Positions 1 to 8,422 of a DNA stretch of 64,000 nt are shown piece after piece. Position numbers and translations under genes: made by a program. Origin of the DNA: Bacteroidia bacterium (GTDB lineage: Bacteria > Bacteroidota > Ignavibacteria > SZUA-365); assembly GCA_027493955.1 (NCBI GenBank), contig JAOSJT010000001.1, forward strand, positions 635,131 to 699,130, written 5' to 3'. The stretch's first letter is position 1. The number at the start of each line of letters is the position of its first letter. The notes beneath the pieces are model-generated. The model had not been told where the DNA came from and made no database searches. It was given only the letters and a program-made list of their open reading frames with translations.

Positions 1-573
1 ACCTCTGCGGTTGCCGTCACGATTGACGACGGTCCCACGGCGAAAGGCACACCACCCTTGCTCGAGGCGTTAACGCAAAGCGGTATCGCCGCAACCTTTT
101 TCTTCACCGGTATCGAAGCGGAGCGTCATCCGAAGCTGGTGCGGGACGTCGTGGCGCAAGGCCATGAAGCCGCGTCCCACGGATACACGCACGATGACCT
201 GTTTTTCGCATCACGCGAGACGGTGCACCGCGATATGCTCCGTTCGCTCGACGCCATCGAGCAGTGCTGTGGCGTACGGCCGCGCTGCTATCGGCCTCCG
301 TACGGCAGGATCAATCCCTTTCACATGGACATCGCCACCCGGCTCGATTGTACCCTCGTGCTGTGGAGCCGCATGCCGAGAGATTTCGACACCAGGCAAA
401 AAGGCGCGGCGTTGTTGGAGAACCTGCGCTCCGTGCGCGGCGGGGATATTCTCGTTCTGCATGACAACGCCAGCACTCTGGGGCGACTGCCGGCGCTCGT
501 GCATGCACTCGCACGACGCCTGCGCGAAACGAATCTGCGCGCCGTGCGCCTTTCCGACGGAGGCGATCGGTGA
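1..573 (+). CDS. Polysaccharide deacetylase (NodB domain), 5'-truncated by window edge
   Basis: The reading frame is open from base 1, so the start lies upstream of the window. The visible 190 residues carry NodB-type deacetylase motifs. These are VTIDDGP near residues 6-12 (Asp pair of motif 1), SHGYTH near 59-64 (the two metal-binding His), RPPYGR near 98 (motif 3) and ILVLHDN near 150 (late His motif). Family members remove N- or O-acetyl groups from surface or cell-wall polysaccharides using a divalent metal. The stop overlaps the start of the glycosyltransferase downstream, so the pair is probably co-translated and acts on one glycan. The substrate cannot be read from sequence. Confidence 0.9.
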   Translation, partial: TSAVAVTIDDGPTAKGTPPLLEALTQSGIAATFFFTGIEAERHPKLVRDVVAQGHEAASHGYTHDDLFFASRETVHRDMLRSLDAIEQCCGVRPRCYRPPYGRINPFHMDIATRLDCTLVLWSRMPRDFDTRQKGAALLENLRSVRGGDILVLHDNASTLGRLPALVHALARRLRETNLRAVRLSDGGDR

Positions 574-1670
574 TGATTCCGGTAACGATTCTGACCGGCA
601 TCCTCGCGCTGTACCTTCTCAAGGTGGCGTTGTTTCTGCTGGGCTCGAAACGGGCGAGCAAGCCCCAGCGCAGCGTGGCAACTCCTTCGGTGTCCGTCAT
701 ACTGGCGGCACGAAACGAGGAAGCGAATATCCACCGTTGTCTGCGAAGTCTGTCCGCGCTGGTCTATGAAGGCGATCTGGAGATATTGATCGTCAATGAT
801 CAGTCCACGGATGCGACGCCGGTGATCATGACGGAGTGGGCGGCGAAGGACAGCCGAATACGGATGATCAGCACGGAGGGACAGGTTCACGGTTTGAAGG
901 GAAAGACCAACGCCATCGCGCAAGCGATCGAGCGTTCGACCGGAGAAATTATCCTTACGACGGATGCCGATTGCGAAGTACCGCGAGACTGGGTGCAGCG
1001 TACCGTGGAGCAGTATGACGCACACACGGGGTGCGTCTGCGGCTTTACCATGATCACTACGGATGGGTGGTTTTCGGGTATGCAGTCGCTGGACTGGGCG
1101 TATCTGCTCACCGTGGCTTCCGCCGGTGTAGGATGGAATCGCGCACTCAGCGCGGTTGGAAACAACATGTCCTACCGCCGCGCGGTGTATGACGAGGTGG
1201 GCGGCTATCAGGGCGTCGGTTTCAGCGTCACCGAGGATTTCGCATTGCTCATGGCTATCGCGTACAAAACATCCTGGAAAGTCCGCTATGCGGCCGAACC
1301 CTCCACGCTTGTCTGGAGCGCTCCCTGCCCGAATGTGCAGGATTTGTACAGACAAAAAAAGCGTTGGGGCAATGGGGGATTGGACAGTCCGCTTACCGGA
1401 TTTATCGTGATGAGTGTCGGCTTTTTGATGAACCTTGCACTCCTGTTGTTACCGTTGTTCGGTTTACCACTGTGGGCGTGGTTCGCCGGATTCGCCGGCA
1501 AGTGCATGGGCGATGCGGTGTTGCTGGCGTGGCCGCTGTCGCGCTTCCGGCGCATGGACCTCTTTCGCTATTTCCTGCACTTCGAGCTCTACTACATCGT
1601 GTATGTGACGGCGTTGCCCTTCGTGGTGCTCCTTGGCGGTAAAGTGGTCTGGAAGGACCGGAAACTTTGA
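570..1670 (+). CDS. Membrane glycosyltransferase family 2
   Basis: 366 residues; starts at GTG 570 or, equally likely, ATG 573, overlapping the deacetylase stop. An N-terminal membrane segment (about 3-24) is followed by a GT2 (GT-A) domain. It has VSVILAARNEE near 42, NDQSTDAT, the DxD-like TTDADCE, VTEDF with the probable general base, and QKKRW (QxxRW class). At least two to three hydrophobic segments follow in the last 100 residues. This is the layout of processive or polyprenol-linked inner-membrane GT2 enzymes. Coupling to a deacetylase resembles exopolysaccharide loci such as poly-N-acetylglucosamine synthesis, but the specific product is not established. Confidence 0.88.
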   Translation: MMIPVTILTGILALYLLKVALFLLGSKRASKPQRSVATPSVSVILAARNEEANIHRCLRSLSALVYEGDLEILIVNDQSTDATPVIMTEWAAKDSRIRMISTEGQVHGLKGKTNAIAQAIERSTGEIILTTDADCEVPRDWVQRTVEQYDAHTGCVCGFTMITTDGWFSGMQSLDWAYLLTVASAGVGWNRALSAVGNNMSYRRAVYDEVGGYQGVGFSVTEDFALLMAIAYKTSWKVRYAAEPSTLVWSAPCPNVQDLYRQKKRWGNGGLDSPLTGFIVMSVGFLMNLALLLLPLFGLPLWAWFAGFAGKCMGDAVLLAWPLSRFRRMDLFRYFLHFELYYIVYVTALPFVVLLGGKVVWKDRKL

Positions 1671-1725
1671 GCTTCCAGGACTGGTTGTAGTAGTTTTATC
1701 CATCTTCTCAAGTATTTGAGGTGCA

Positions 1726-3786
1726 ATGATGAGAGTCACAGCATTCGCAATACTCGCATTGGGTCTCCTTACGCAATCTGCGCACGCGCAATCGGATCAA
1801 CCGCTCACTCTGGAATGCACACGCACGGGCGTGGCACGTTCCGAAATCCGCTCCGTGACGGAAGGCGCTCCGCATTCGCTCGTCACAACACCCGTGAATC
1901 AACTTGGGGAGCATATACCGGACCTGGGACCGGCCGACTTCCGCATCGCGAAAGGAAAGAAAATCGCCACCATACATGAGGTGAAAGAAATCACCGCGGT
2001 GGAGAATACCGTGATGCGGGTGATACTCATGGTGGACAACAGCCAGTCCATGAGTCCATGGTTGGGGATCATGCACAGGACGCTGGAAAAAACCATCGCG
2101 GGACTTTCGCCTGCCGTGCGCGTATCTGTGCTGTTTTTCCGTGAGGGCGAGAATGCCGCTCCCGTGTTCCATCACAACGGGAAGCCCTTGCCGATGGTCC
2201 GCCTTCCGTATACCTATGATAAACCCCGCGCGGTGGAATACGCGAAGCGCATGCTCGTCGAAAGAAATCTGACCCGGAATACCTATCTCTACGACGGCGT
2301 GTACGCCGTGCGGGAGCAGATTGCGGCCGATACAGGGAGGGTGGACCGGAGCTTCGCCATCATTTTCAGCGACGGCGAAGACAATAAAAGCATAGTGGAT
2401 GCTCCTACCGCACTGAACGCGGCACATACAGGCACGACATACTTTACGATCGATTATCTGACAAAAGCGAACAGTTTTCTCGTCGAGCTAGCGAAGAACA
2501 CAGGCGGCGAGCATTTTCTCGCGCGGAATGCCGAAGATCTGGGAGGCATCTTCGATGAGATCGCGAAGAAAATCGTCGCCAAAGGGTACACGGTCACCTA
2601 CAGTTTCAAGCAGACACCCACCGCAACACTTTCCGCTTCGGCCAGAGAATTGGTTATGGAGGAGGAAATTATCCGGGAAACCTTCCCACTGCTCAATTAT
2701 GTCTTCTTCGAGCAGGGATCGTCCACCATTCCCGAGCGCTACAGACGCCTGACCTCCGCGGAAGTGACGGCCTTCGAAGAGAGCGCTATCGAGGGCGGAG
2801 CACTGGATTTTTATTACAACGCCCTCAACGTCATCGGGAGCAGGATGAACGCATCCCCGGACGCACGCATTACCATCACCGGCTACCACAGCAACACGGG
2901 CAGCGAACGAAACGCGGGCCAACTCGCCAGAGGACGGGCGGAAGCGGTGCGCGATTACCTGCGGACGGTCTGGAATATTGACGAAACGCGGATGACCCTT
3001 GCCGCCGGCGCGCTGCCGCCCGTCGCATCGTCATCGCGCGACACGATGGGGCAAAGCGAGAACCGACGCGTCGAGGTCACTTCCGAGGACGCGCAACTCC
3101 TCCGGCCCGTTACCTTCGTGCGTCGTATAGCGAAGGTCATACCTGAATCGGTGCAGTTCACCACGACCGTGAACGCCGAGGAAGGCCTGGAGAACTGGCG
3201 TATCAGCACCGAACAGAACGGGGTGCTCTTCGATCAGCGGAACGGATCGCAGCACGAAGCGCGGATGACCTGGAATTGGAAGAACCGCGACGGCGAGCTG
3301 CCGGCCAGCAGCGGCGCATTGAGCACACGATTTCTGATACAGGACAAGGCGGGCGACAGCTACGTCACCGAACCGCTTTCCATTGCCGTACGAGAGATCA
3401 AACGCGAAAGCCGCAAGAACGTGATGGTGGAAGGCGGTATCACCGTGGAAAAAATCAGTCTCATCCTTTTTCCTTTCGATGTTGCAGAACCGGGTCCCCG
3501 CAATGAGCGCATCATGGACACGTATGTGTATCCGCGTGTCACGGAGGACGCAGGGATCACCGTCAGTGGCTATACGGACGTGATCGGATCGGAGGACTAT
3601 AACCTGAAGCTCTCGCAGCAGCGCGCCGACGCAGTGCGCACCATACTGCTCAACCGGCTTGGACCGGCGAGCGCCGAACGCGTTCGTGCGGTGGGTCTGG
3701 GTGAAACGGCGCCCGTGTTTTCGAACGACACGCCGGAAGGGCGCTTCTACAATCGTACGGTCAGTCTGCGCATCGAGCGCGAGTAA
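1726..3786 (+). CDS. Secreted VWA protein with two OmpA-like domains
   Basis: 686 residues with a signal peptide (hydrophobic run then AHAQS). GAGG upstream fits ATG 1729 slightly better than ATG 1726. A von Willebrand A domain runs from about residue 98 with the MIDAS motif DNSQS near 104. Two OmpA-like regions follow, about 320-465 and 570-686, separated by a beta-rich stretch. In the first, the usual peptidoglycan-contacting GHTD is GYHS, so the Asp is lost. In the second, GYTDVIG and QQRADAV keep the Asp and Arg. The back half is homologous to the back half of the OmpA protein at 47062-49053. Probably a periplasmic or outer-membrane-associated scaffold; ligand unknown. A strong hairpin follows. 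Confidence 0.85.
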   Translation: MMRVTAFAILALGLLTQSAHAQSDQPLTLECTRTGVARSEIRSVTEGAPHSLVTTPVNQLGEHIPDLGPADFRIAKGKKIATIHEVKEITAVENTVMRVILMVDNSQSMSPWLGIMHRTLEKTIAGLSPAVRVSVLFFREGENAAPVFHHNGKPLPMVRLPYTYDKPRAVEYAKRMLVERNLTRNTYLYDGVYAVREQIAADTGRVDRSFAIIFSDGEDNKSIVDAPTALNAAHTGTTYFTIDYLTKANSFLVELAKNTGGEHFLARNAEDLGGIFDEIAKKIVAKGYTVTYSFKQTPTATLSASARELVMEEEIIRETFPLLNYVFFEQGSSTIPERYRRLTSAEVTAFEESAIEGGALDFYYNALNVIGSRMNASPDARITITGYHSNTGSERNAGQLARGRAEAVRDYLRTVWNIDETRMTLAAGALPPVASSSRDTMGQSENRRVEVTSEDAQLLRPVTFVRRIAKVIPESVQFTTTVNAEEGLENWRISTEQNGVLFDQRNGSQHEARMTWNWKNRDGELPASSGALSTRFLIQDKAGDSYVTEPLSIAVREIKRESRKNVMVEGGITVEKISLILFPFDVAEPGPRNERIMDTYVYPRVTEDAGITVSGYTDVIGSEDYNLKLSQQRADAVRTILLNRLGPASAERVRAVGLGETAPVFSNDTPEGRFYNRTVSLRIERE

Positions 3787-3801
3787 CAGCCGCCGGAAAC
3801 G

Positions 3802-3839
3802 GAACAACGCCGCGCGGTGCTCCCCGCGCGGCGTTGTTC
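3802..3839. terminator. Bidirectional terminator hairpin
   Basis: A perfect 16-bp inverted repeat (GAACAACGCCGCGCGG and its complement) with a 6-nt loop lies between the converging VWA/OmpA gene and the small minus-strand gene ending at 3853. The stem is very G+C-rich and its outer part gives a short T run on both strands. Confidence 0.8.
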
Positions 3840-3852
3840 GTCAGAGGGAATC

Positions 3853-4161
3853 CTATTCTTCGATCCCCGTCGGAAGCGAAACACTGACGGTGACTTCGCT
3901 CATCGAGAGATCGAGAATGCCGTCGAGATGCTTGAGCATGGAAGCAAATTCGGCACTCATAACGTGCGTGTTCCATTGATCGAGACTGTCGATAAAGTAT
4001 CGTGTGTAAAATGCCCCGGACTCGTCGTACAGTTCCTGGAACATCTCCACGCGGTTGGCGCCCCAGGACTGCAGCGTCGGCCACACGTGGCGCAATCCGC
4101 GGCGATAATCCTCGAGCGTCGCATGCGTCTTCAGCACATTGCGATAGGTGACGTAGTACAT
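3853..4161 (-). CDS. Small conserved-looking protein, possible dimeric alpha/beta barrel
   Basis: 102 residues starting MYYVTYRNVLK. The start is set by a GGAGG Shine-Dalgarno 7 nt upstream; the open frame extends further but into low-quality sequence. The alternation of a strand, an amphipathic helix (THATLEDYRRGLRHVWPTL) and a second similar half suggests a ferredoxin-like dimeric alpha/beta barrel (NIPSNAP/ABM type). That is a fold impression, not a family match. No catalytic motif is seen. It lies 73 nt downstream of bshC on the same strand and is probably in its transcript. Confidence 0.65.
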   Translation of the reverse strand: MYYVTYRNVLKTHATLEDYRRGLRHVWPTLQSWGANRVEMFQELYDESGAFYTRYFIDSLDQWNTHVMSAEFASMLKHLDGILDLSMSEVTVSVSLPTGIEE

Positions 4162-4234
4162 GACCGCACCTCCAGAGATAAAAAGTACAAGGTTACACCC
4201 GCAAAAGTACCGTTTCTCCGGAGAATAGCAAGTC

Positions 4235-5863
4235 CTAGAGCAGCAGCAAGCGGTGCTCGGCCGGGAAGGGGAGACAGGCATCCGAAATGAGTTTCAGGAC
4301 ATCTCTGCCATAGCGGTTCACAAACACGAGCACATTGATCTGACGTTCCTGCGGTTTTCCCTCAGGGACGAGGTACGCCTGCATTTTCGTGAGTTGCCGC
4401 GTCATCACCTCGTCCTTCTGCCGCCGATGCTGCTGCAGCTTTTCTTCGAACGTGGCGAGCGCGCGTTGGATGTTCCGCACTGTCGCTTCCGCAGGGTCGC
4501 CGAGATTGGCGTGCTCGGCACGTGCCGTGGCGGGTAATTGCGCGAGGTGCTGCTCGATGACGGCCGACAGTGTGCGGAAATCCATCTCCGGCGCCTCATC
4601 CGGTTTGTCTGATGTGGCGATGCGGAACATCTCATCGCTGTCCATGAACATCGCCGCGTAGGGGAGCAGGTACTTGCCGAACAGTTTCTCGATTTTACGT
4701 TCGACAATCGTTATGCTGCTTCGCGGAGCGATCAGCGGCATGGGAAGCTGAAAATGATCGTACGCCGGCTGCAGCTGTGCGAAATAGGCGACCTCGGAGG
4801 GACCTGCGACATAGCTGACGGTCGGAAGTATCGAGTCCTGGACGATGGGTCGGAGCAGCACATTGGGGCTGAAACGCTCCGGTGCGGTGTTCGCGAGTTC
4901 CAGCAGTTCCTCGCGCGAAAAGCGCTGGCGTGTGCCTTTGAGGAAAAAGCCCTGGTCGCCTGGTTCGATGGCGTAACGATTACCCTTGTGGATCATGAAG
5001 AGATTCACCGCACGGGGTTTGATCTGCGCGTGGTACCGGTCGTCGAGTTCCGCGCTTCTCTTGATCACCTCCTCGCCGGTTGTGGGATAGGTCTCGAGTT
5101 CCTGCAGTATGATCGGAGCGGCGAGTCGTTTTATTTCGACGTCCGTCGGATCGAGAAAAACGATACCCGCTTCGGGGAATAAATCGTTGAAGAGTCGGGC
5201 GAAGGCGACATGAAGCGGTACACCGGTCTGATAGTTATTGTCGAGCAGGGCGGTAATCCCGTCGCTGAATTCGGTACGGGGTAATTGTTCGCAAAATTCC
5301 CTGATCACCTCTTCGATGCGTTCGTCAAAGCTGATGGAAGCGACCGGGGCCAGGTTTTTCTCCTCTTCGTCCGCCGGTTGCGCATAGGTGACGCGGCGGA
5401 AATCATTGTCCGTGGTGATGAGGCCGGTATTGTTGATCTCGAGAAAATCATGGTCTTCGCACTCCATCCAGAACACCGGGATGAAGGAATACCCGGGAAA
5501 CTGTTCCTTGAGCCACGCGGCGAGATGCATGGCTGTGAGCGCCTTGTACACCGTGTACATCGGCCCTGTGAACAAGCCCACCTGCTGACCGGTGACGACG
5601 GCACAGGTGTTTTCCCGCTTCAGCAACTCCACATTGCGCCACACCGCGTCGCCGGCGTGGAAGCGTTTGTTCTGCTCTACAAGCGTGGTGTACAGCGTCT
5701 CCCGCGGGTACTGCCTGCGTTCGAGCTGCTGCAGATGGGTTTCCCAGGCAAGGACGTCTGTGAAATGCCCCGTGAAAAATGCGGAAGCGTCTTCCTGATG
5801 AGCGACGTAGTCACAAAAAATGCGCGGACTTCCCGGTAGCGCGTCGAACGGTAGGGTGATCAT
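4235..5863 (-). CDS. bshC: Bacillithiol biosynthesis cysteine-adding enzyme BshC
   Basis: 542 residues, the usual BshC length, starting MITLPFDALPG. The open frame continues upstream but homologous sequence starts here. Recognised from the N-terminal half: VVTGQQVGLFTGPMYTVYK, the PVFWMECEDHDFLEIN segment, and later FLDPTD and RPIVQDSILPTVSYVAGP. BshC is proposed to ligate cysteine to GlcN-malate in the last step of bacillithiol synthesis, in the cytoplasm. Bacillithiol occurs in Firmicutes and in parts of Bacteroidetes/Chlorobi, which fits this genome. bshA and bshB are not in the window. Confidence 0.92.
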   Translation of the reverse strand: MITLPFDALPGSPRIFCDYVAHQEDASAFFTGHFTDVLAWETHLQQLERRQYPRETLYTTLVEQNKRFHAGDAVWRNVELLKRENTCAVVTGQQVGLFTGPMYTVYKALTAMHLAAWLKEQFPGYSFIPVFWMECEDHDFLEINNTGLITTDNDFRRVTYAQPADEEEKNLAPVASISFDERIEEVIREFCEQLPRTEFSDGITALLDNNYQTGVPLHVAFARLFNDLFPEAGIVFLDPTDVEIKRLAAPIILQELETYPTTGEEVIKRSAELDDRYHAQIKPRAVNLFMIHKGNRYAIEPGDQGFFLKGTRQRFSREELLELANTAPERFSPNVLLRPIVQDSILPTVSYVAGPSEVAYFAQLQPAYDHFQLPMPLIAPRSSITIVERKIEKLFGKYLLPYAAMFMDSDEMFRIATSDKPDEAPEMDFRTLSAVIEQHLAQLPATARAEHANLGDPAEATVRNIQRALATFEEKLQQHRRQKDEVMTRQLTKMQAYLVPEGKPQERQINVLVFVNRYGRDVLKLISDACLPFPAEHRLLLL

Positions 5864-5944
5864 GTGTGTCGGGAATAAGTGAGCAAAATCAAAATATACA
5901 CGCGGAGAAGAGCAGAGACAAACCGATGAACGCGTGCGGTCCGC

Positions 5945-5978
5945 GTATTGTGCCAAACCCCGTACTGTGCCAAACCTG
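5945..5978. repeat. Two tandem 17-bp repeats in the bshC/yggS divergent promoter region
   Basis: GTATTGTGCCAAACCCC (5945-5961) is followed directly by GTACTGTGCCAAACCTG (5962-5978), and then GTACC starts what could be a third unit. The core TGTGCCAAACC is identical in both. It sits in the 162-bp gap between the diverging bshC and yggS genes, where a regulator-binding site would be expected. No known operator was recognised. Confidence 0.6.
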
Positions 5979-6025
5979 TACCGCCGTTTGTTTCTTAGGC
6001 ACCCGGCAAATAAATTGATTTGCTT

Positions 6026-6700
6026 ATGCTGGCTGATCGCATCGCGGACATAGAACGGAACATCCAACAAGCCTGTGCGCGTGTCGGACGGGCACGTAGT
6101 GAGGTCACACTCGTGGCCGTCACGAAAACGCAAGCCGTCTCCGTCATCAATGATGCCATCGGCCTGAATCTCACCGATATCGGTGAAAACCGAGTCCAGG
6201 AATACCTGGCAAAACGAGCAGATCTCCTGCCGCATCGGTTTCACATGATCGGTCATCTGCAACGGAATAAAGTTCGGCAAATCATCGGATTACCAGTTCT
6301 GATTCACTCGGTGGATACCCTCGATCTGGCTGCCGAAATCAATAAACGATCGCAATCCTTGGGCATCGTGACCGAGGTGCTTCTGGAGGTGAATACCAGC
6401 GGCGAGATATCCAAGGAGGGGGTGAGTCCGGATAACCTGGAGGAACTCGCCGTCGCGGTCCGACAGTTGGAGGCGGTCCGATTGCGTGGTCTGATGACTG
6501 TCGCGGCGTTTGAGGATGCTGAACGTCTCCGCCCTGCGTTCCGTTTGCTGAGCGTGCTGCGGAGCGAGCTGCAACGAAGTTTTCACGACGCGGCAATCAG
6601 CGAACTTTCCATGGGCATGACTAACGACTATCAGGTGGCGATTGAGGAGGGAGCCACCATTATCCGTATCGGAAGCGCCATTTTTGGTCCCAGACAATGA
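6026..6700 (+). CDS. yggS: YggS/PLPBP family pyridoxal-phosphate homeostasis protein
   Basis: 224 residues from ATG 6026 (TTG 6020 is an alternative). Typical family features are VAVTKTQ with the PLP-binding Lys near the N-terminus, IGENRVQEY, HMIGHLQRNK, SVDTLDLA, LLEVNTSGE, GLMTVAAF, LSMGMTNDY and the C-terminal IRIGSAIFG phosphate-binding segment. The protein is a non-enzymatic PLP carrier affecting amino-acid and vitamin B6 homeostasis. The stop TGA lies just before the divIVA-like gene, an arrangement also known from Gram-positive ylmE-divIVA neighbourhoods. Confidence 0.95.
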   Translation: MLADRIADIERNIQQACARVGRARSEVTLVAVTKTQAVSVINDAIGLNLTDIGENRVQEYLAKRADLLPHRFHMIGHLQRNKVRQIIGLPVLIHSVDTLDLAAEINKRSQSLGIVTEVLLEVNTSGEISKEGVSPDNLEELAVAVRQLEAVRLRGLMTVAAFEDAERLRPAFRLLSVLRSELQRSFHDAAISELSMGMTNDYQVAIEEGATIIRIGSAIFGPRQ

Positions 6701-6710
6701 GGTGATGAGC

Positions 6711-7340
6711 ATGGATGCAAATACTCTTGCGAACAAAGAATTCTCCACCTCCCGGAAGGGATGGAATCCGGACGAGGTGCGTCCGTATTTGCGTGCTCTC
6801 GCGGAGGAACTCGCCGCACTGGCAGACGAAAATGATGCCTTGCGTCGGGAAGTCGTTACTCTCGAACAACAACTTCGCCAATCCAAGGATACGGAAAAAC
6901 GCATCCGCGCAATGCTCGGGGATCTGAAAAGCGCTTCAGAGCAACTTGCCAAACAAACCGAGGCGGGTGTGCTCGCTTCCACCATGCGCGTCGAGCAGGA
7001 GCGGAAAGTCATGATCGAACAGGCGAAACGTGAAGCGGATATCATTATCCGGGACGCCGAGCGTCGCTCCGAACGCATCGTCGCTCAGGGTAATGAACGC
7101 TATGCCCGCCTTCAGGAACAGATTGATTTGCTCGAAGCAAAAAAGATCGCTATTGTGACGCGCATCAGGTCCATTCTCCGCGCGGAGGTGGACTTTCTCG
7201 CTTCTTTTGAGCAGGGTGGACAGGGACGCGCGATTCGCAGTGCAATACTGCCGGGTGGAAAAACGCGCGAGGGAATCAATACCGACGAACTGCATGACAT
7301 TATTCAACGTCTCGATCAATATGGAAGGACAGATGACTGA
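6711..7340 (+). CDS. DivIVA-domain coiled-coil protein
   Basis: 209 residues from ATG 6711. GAGG at 6699-6702 is better placed for it than for ATG 6705. The N-terminus ([17 protein letters not shown]) matches the membrane-binding DivIVA lead. A long heptad-rich coiled coil follows ([18 protein letters not shown] onward) to about residue 170. DivIVA-type proteins bind curved membrane and recruit division or polar partners. In Gram-negatives the role of such proteins is poorly defined. Its end overlaps the start of punA by 8 nt when ATG 7333 is used, so translation is coupled to the genes on both sides. Confidence 0.85.
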   Translation: MDANTLANKEFSTSRKGWNPDEVRPYLRALAEELAALADENDALRREVVTLEQQLRQSKDTEKRIRAMLGDLKSASEQLAKQTEAGVLASTMRVEQERKVMIEQAKREADIIIRDAERRSERIVAQGNERYARLQEQIDLLEAKKIAIVTRIRSILRAEVDFLASFEQGGQGRAIRSAILPGGKTREGINTDELHDIIQRLDQYGRTDD

Positions 7341-8160
7341 ACTCCGCGCCATGATGGAGGATGCGGTCGCGTATATACGCTCCAAAACGCAGTTGACGCC
7401 CGACATCGGCATCATCCTTGGGACAGGTCTCGGCGGGCTTGTTCGTGAAATCGACATCGAGTGTGAACTCGATTACGCCGACATACCGCATTTTCCCGTC
7501 TCCACCGTCGAGTCGCATCACGGGAAGCTGATTTTCGGGACGTTGAGCGGAAAGCACGTCGTCGTCATGCAGGGACGTTTCCACTATTACGAAGGGTATA
7601 CGCTCAAGCAGGTAACCTTCCCGGTGCGGGTGATGCACTCTCTTGGCGTGCGCACCTTGCTGATTTCCAATGCTGCCGGCGGTATGAATCCATTGTTCAG
7701 ACGTGGCGATGTCATGCTGATATGGGACCATATCAATCTCATCGGAGATAATCCGCTGATCGGCGTCAATGACGATGCATTGGGCCCGCGTTTTCCGGAC
7801 ATGAGCGAGCCCTACGACAACGGTCTCATGCGTCTTGCGGAGGAAACGGCACTTGCGAACGGTATCGCGCTGAAAACCGGGGTATTTGTCGCCGTCGCCG
7901 GCCCCAATCTCGAGACACGCGCGGAGTATCGCTTTCTCCGCGCTATCGGGGCGGATGCGGTCGGAATGTCCACCGTGCCGGAGAATATTGTCGCGATTCA
8001 CATGGGTATGCGCGTACTGGCGTTTTCCATCATTACGGATGAATGCTTTCCGGACGCACTGGAAGCGGTCGATGTACCGGCAATTATCCGGACAGCAAAT
8101 GAAACCGAACCACGATTGCGCGCCATCATGAAGGGCGTTATTGCACGCCTCGAGGAGTGA
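7333..8160 (+). CDS. punA: Purine nucleoside phosphorylase (trimeric PNP/MTAP type)
   Basis: 275 residues from ATG 7333, preceded by GGAAGG; ATG 7321 would add four residues. It contains [52 protein letters not shown], the [11 protein letters not shown] substrate loop and [12 protein letters not shown]. These are the signatures of the trimeric family that phosphorolyses inosine and guanosine to the base plus ribose-1-phosphate in purine salvage. The length equals that of typical bacterial PunA/DeoD-II proteins. Confidence 0.95.
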   Translation: MTELRAMMEDAVAYIRSKTQLTPDIGIILGTGLGGLVREIDIECELDYADIPHFPVSTVESHHGKLIFGTLSGKHVVVMQGRFHYYEGYTLKQVTFPVRVMHSLGVRTLLISNAAGGMNPLFRRGDVMLIWDHINLIGDNPLIGVNDDALGPRFPDMSEPYDNGLMRLAEETALANGIALKTGVFVAVAGPNLETRAEYRFLRAIGADAVGMSTVPENIVAIHMGMRVLAFSIITDECFPDALEAVDVPAIIRTANETEPRLRAIMKGVIARLEE

Positions 8161-8163
8161 ACC

Positions 8164-8418
8164 ATGGCAGCCGGCAAACGCGAGTGGATATCCATCGTCC
8201 GTATCGTGATGGTAATGACGCTGTTCTGCGCGGTCGTCATTGTAGCGGCGACGCGCTTCCGCCGTATCCCCTTCATCGGTGCACTGCCGGGCGATTTTGA
8301 ACTTACGCTTCCCGGTCTGAATTTGTACCTTCCGATCACGACCAGCATCATCTTTGCCGCTGTCATCACGGCGATAGCATATTTCATTCTGGACTCATCC
8401 AACAACGACCAACCCTAA
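8164..8418 (+). CDS. DUF2905-like small membrane protein
   Basis: 84 residues with two hydrophobic segments (about 12-32 and 56-76) joined by a loop containing PGDFELTLPGLNLYLPITTS. A G-D motif followed by a short beta stretch and a YxPxxTS entry into helix 2 is characteristic of DUF2905 proteins. Function unknown. It sits 3 nt after punA and 4 nt before ileS, so it is probably in the same operon. Confidence 0.7.
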   Translation: MAAGKREWISIVRIVMVMTLFCAVVIVAATRFRRIPFIGALPGDFELTLPGLNLYLPITTSIIFAAVITAIAYFILDSSNNDQP

Positions 8419-8422
8419 TCTC

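Noticed and set aside
321-1355. Long minus-strand open frame opposite the glycosyltransferase.
   Set aside because: Antisense artefact of high G+C coding DNA; no motif, and the plus-strand GT2 gene is clear.
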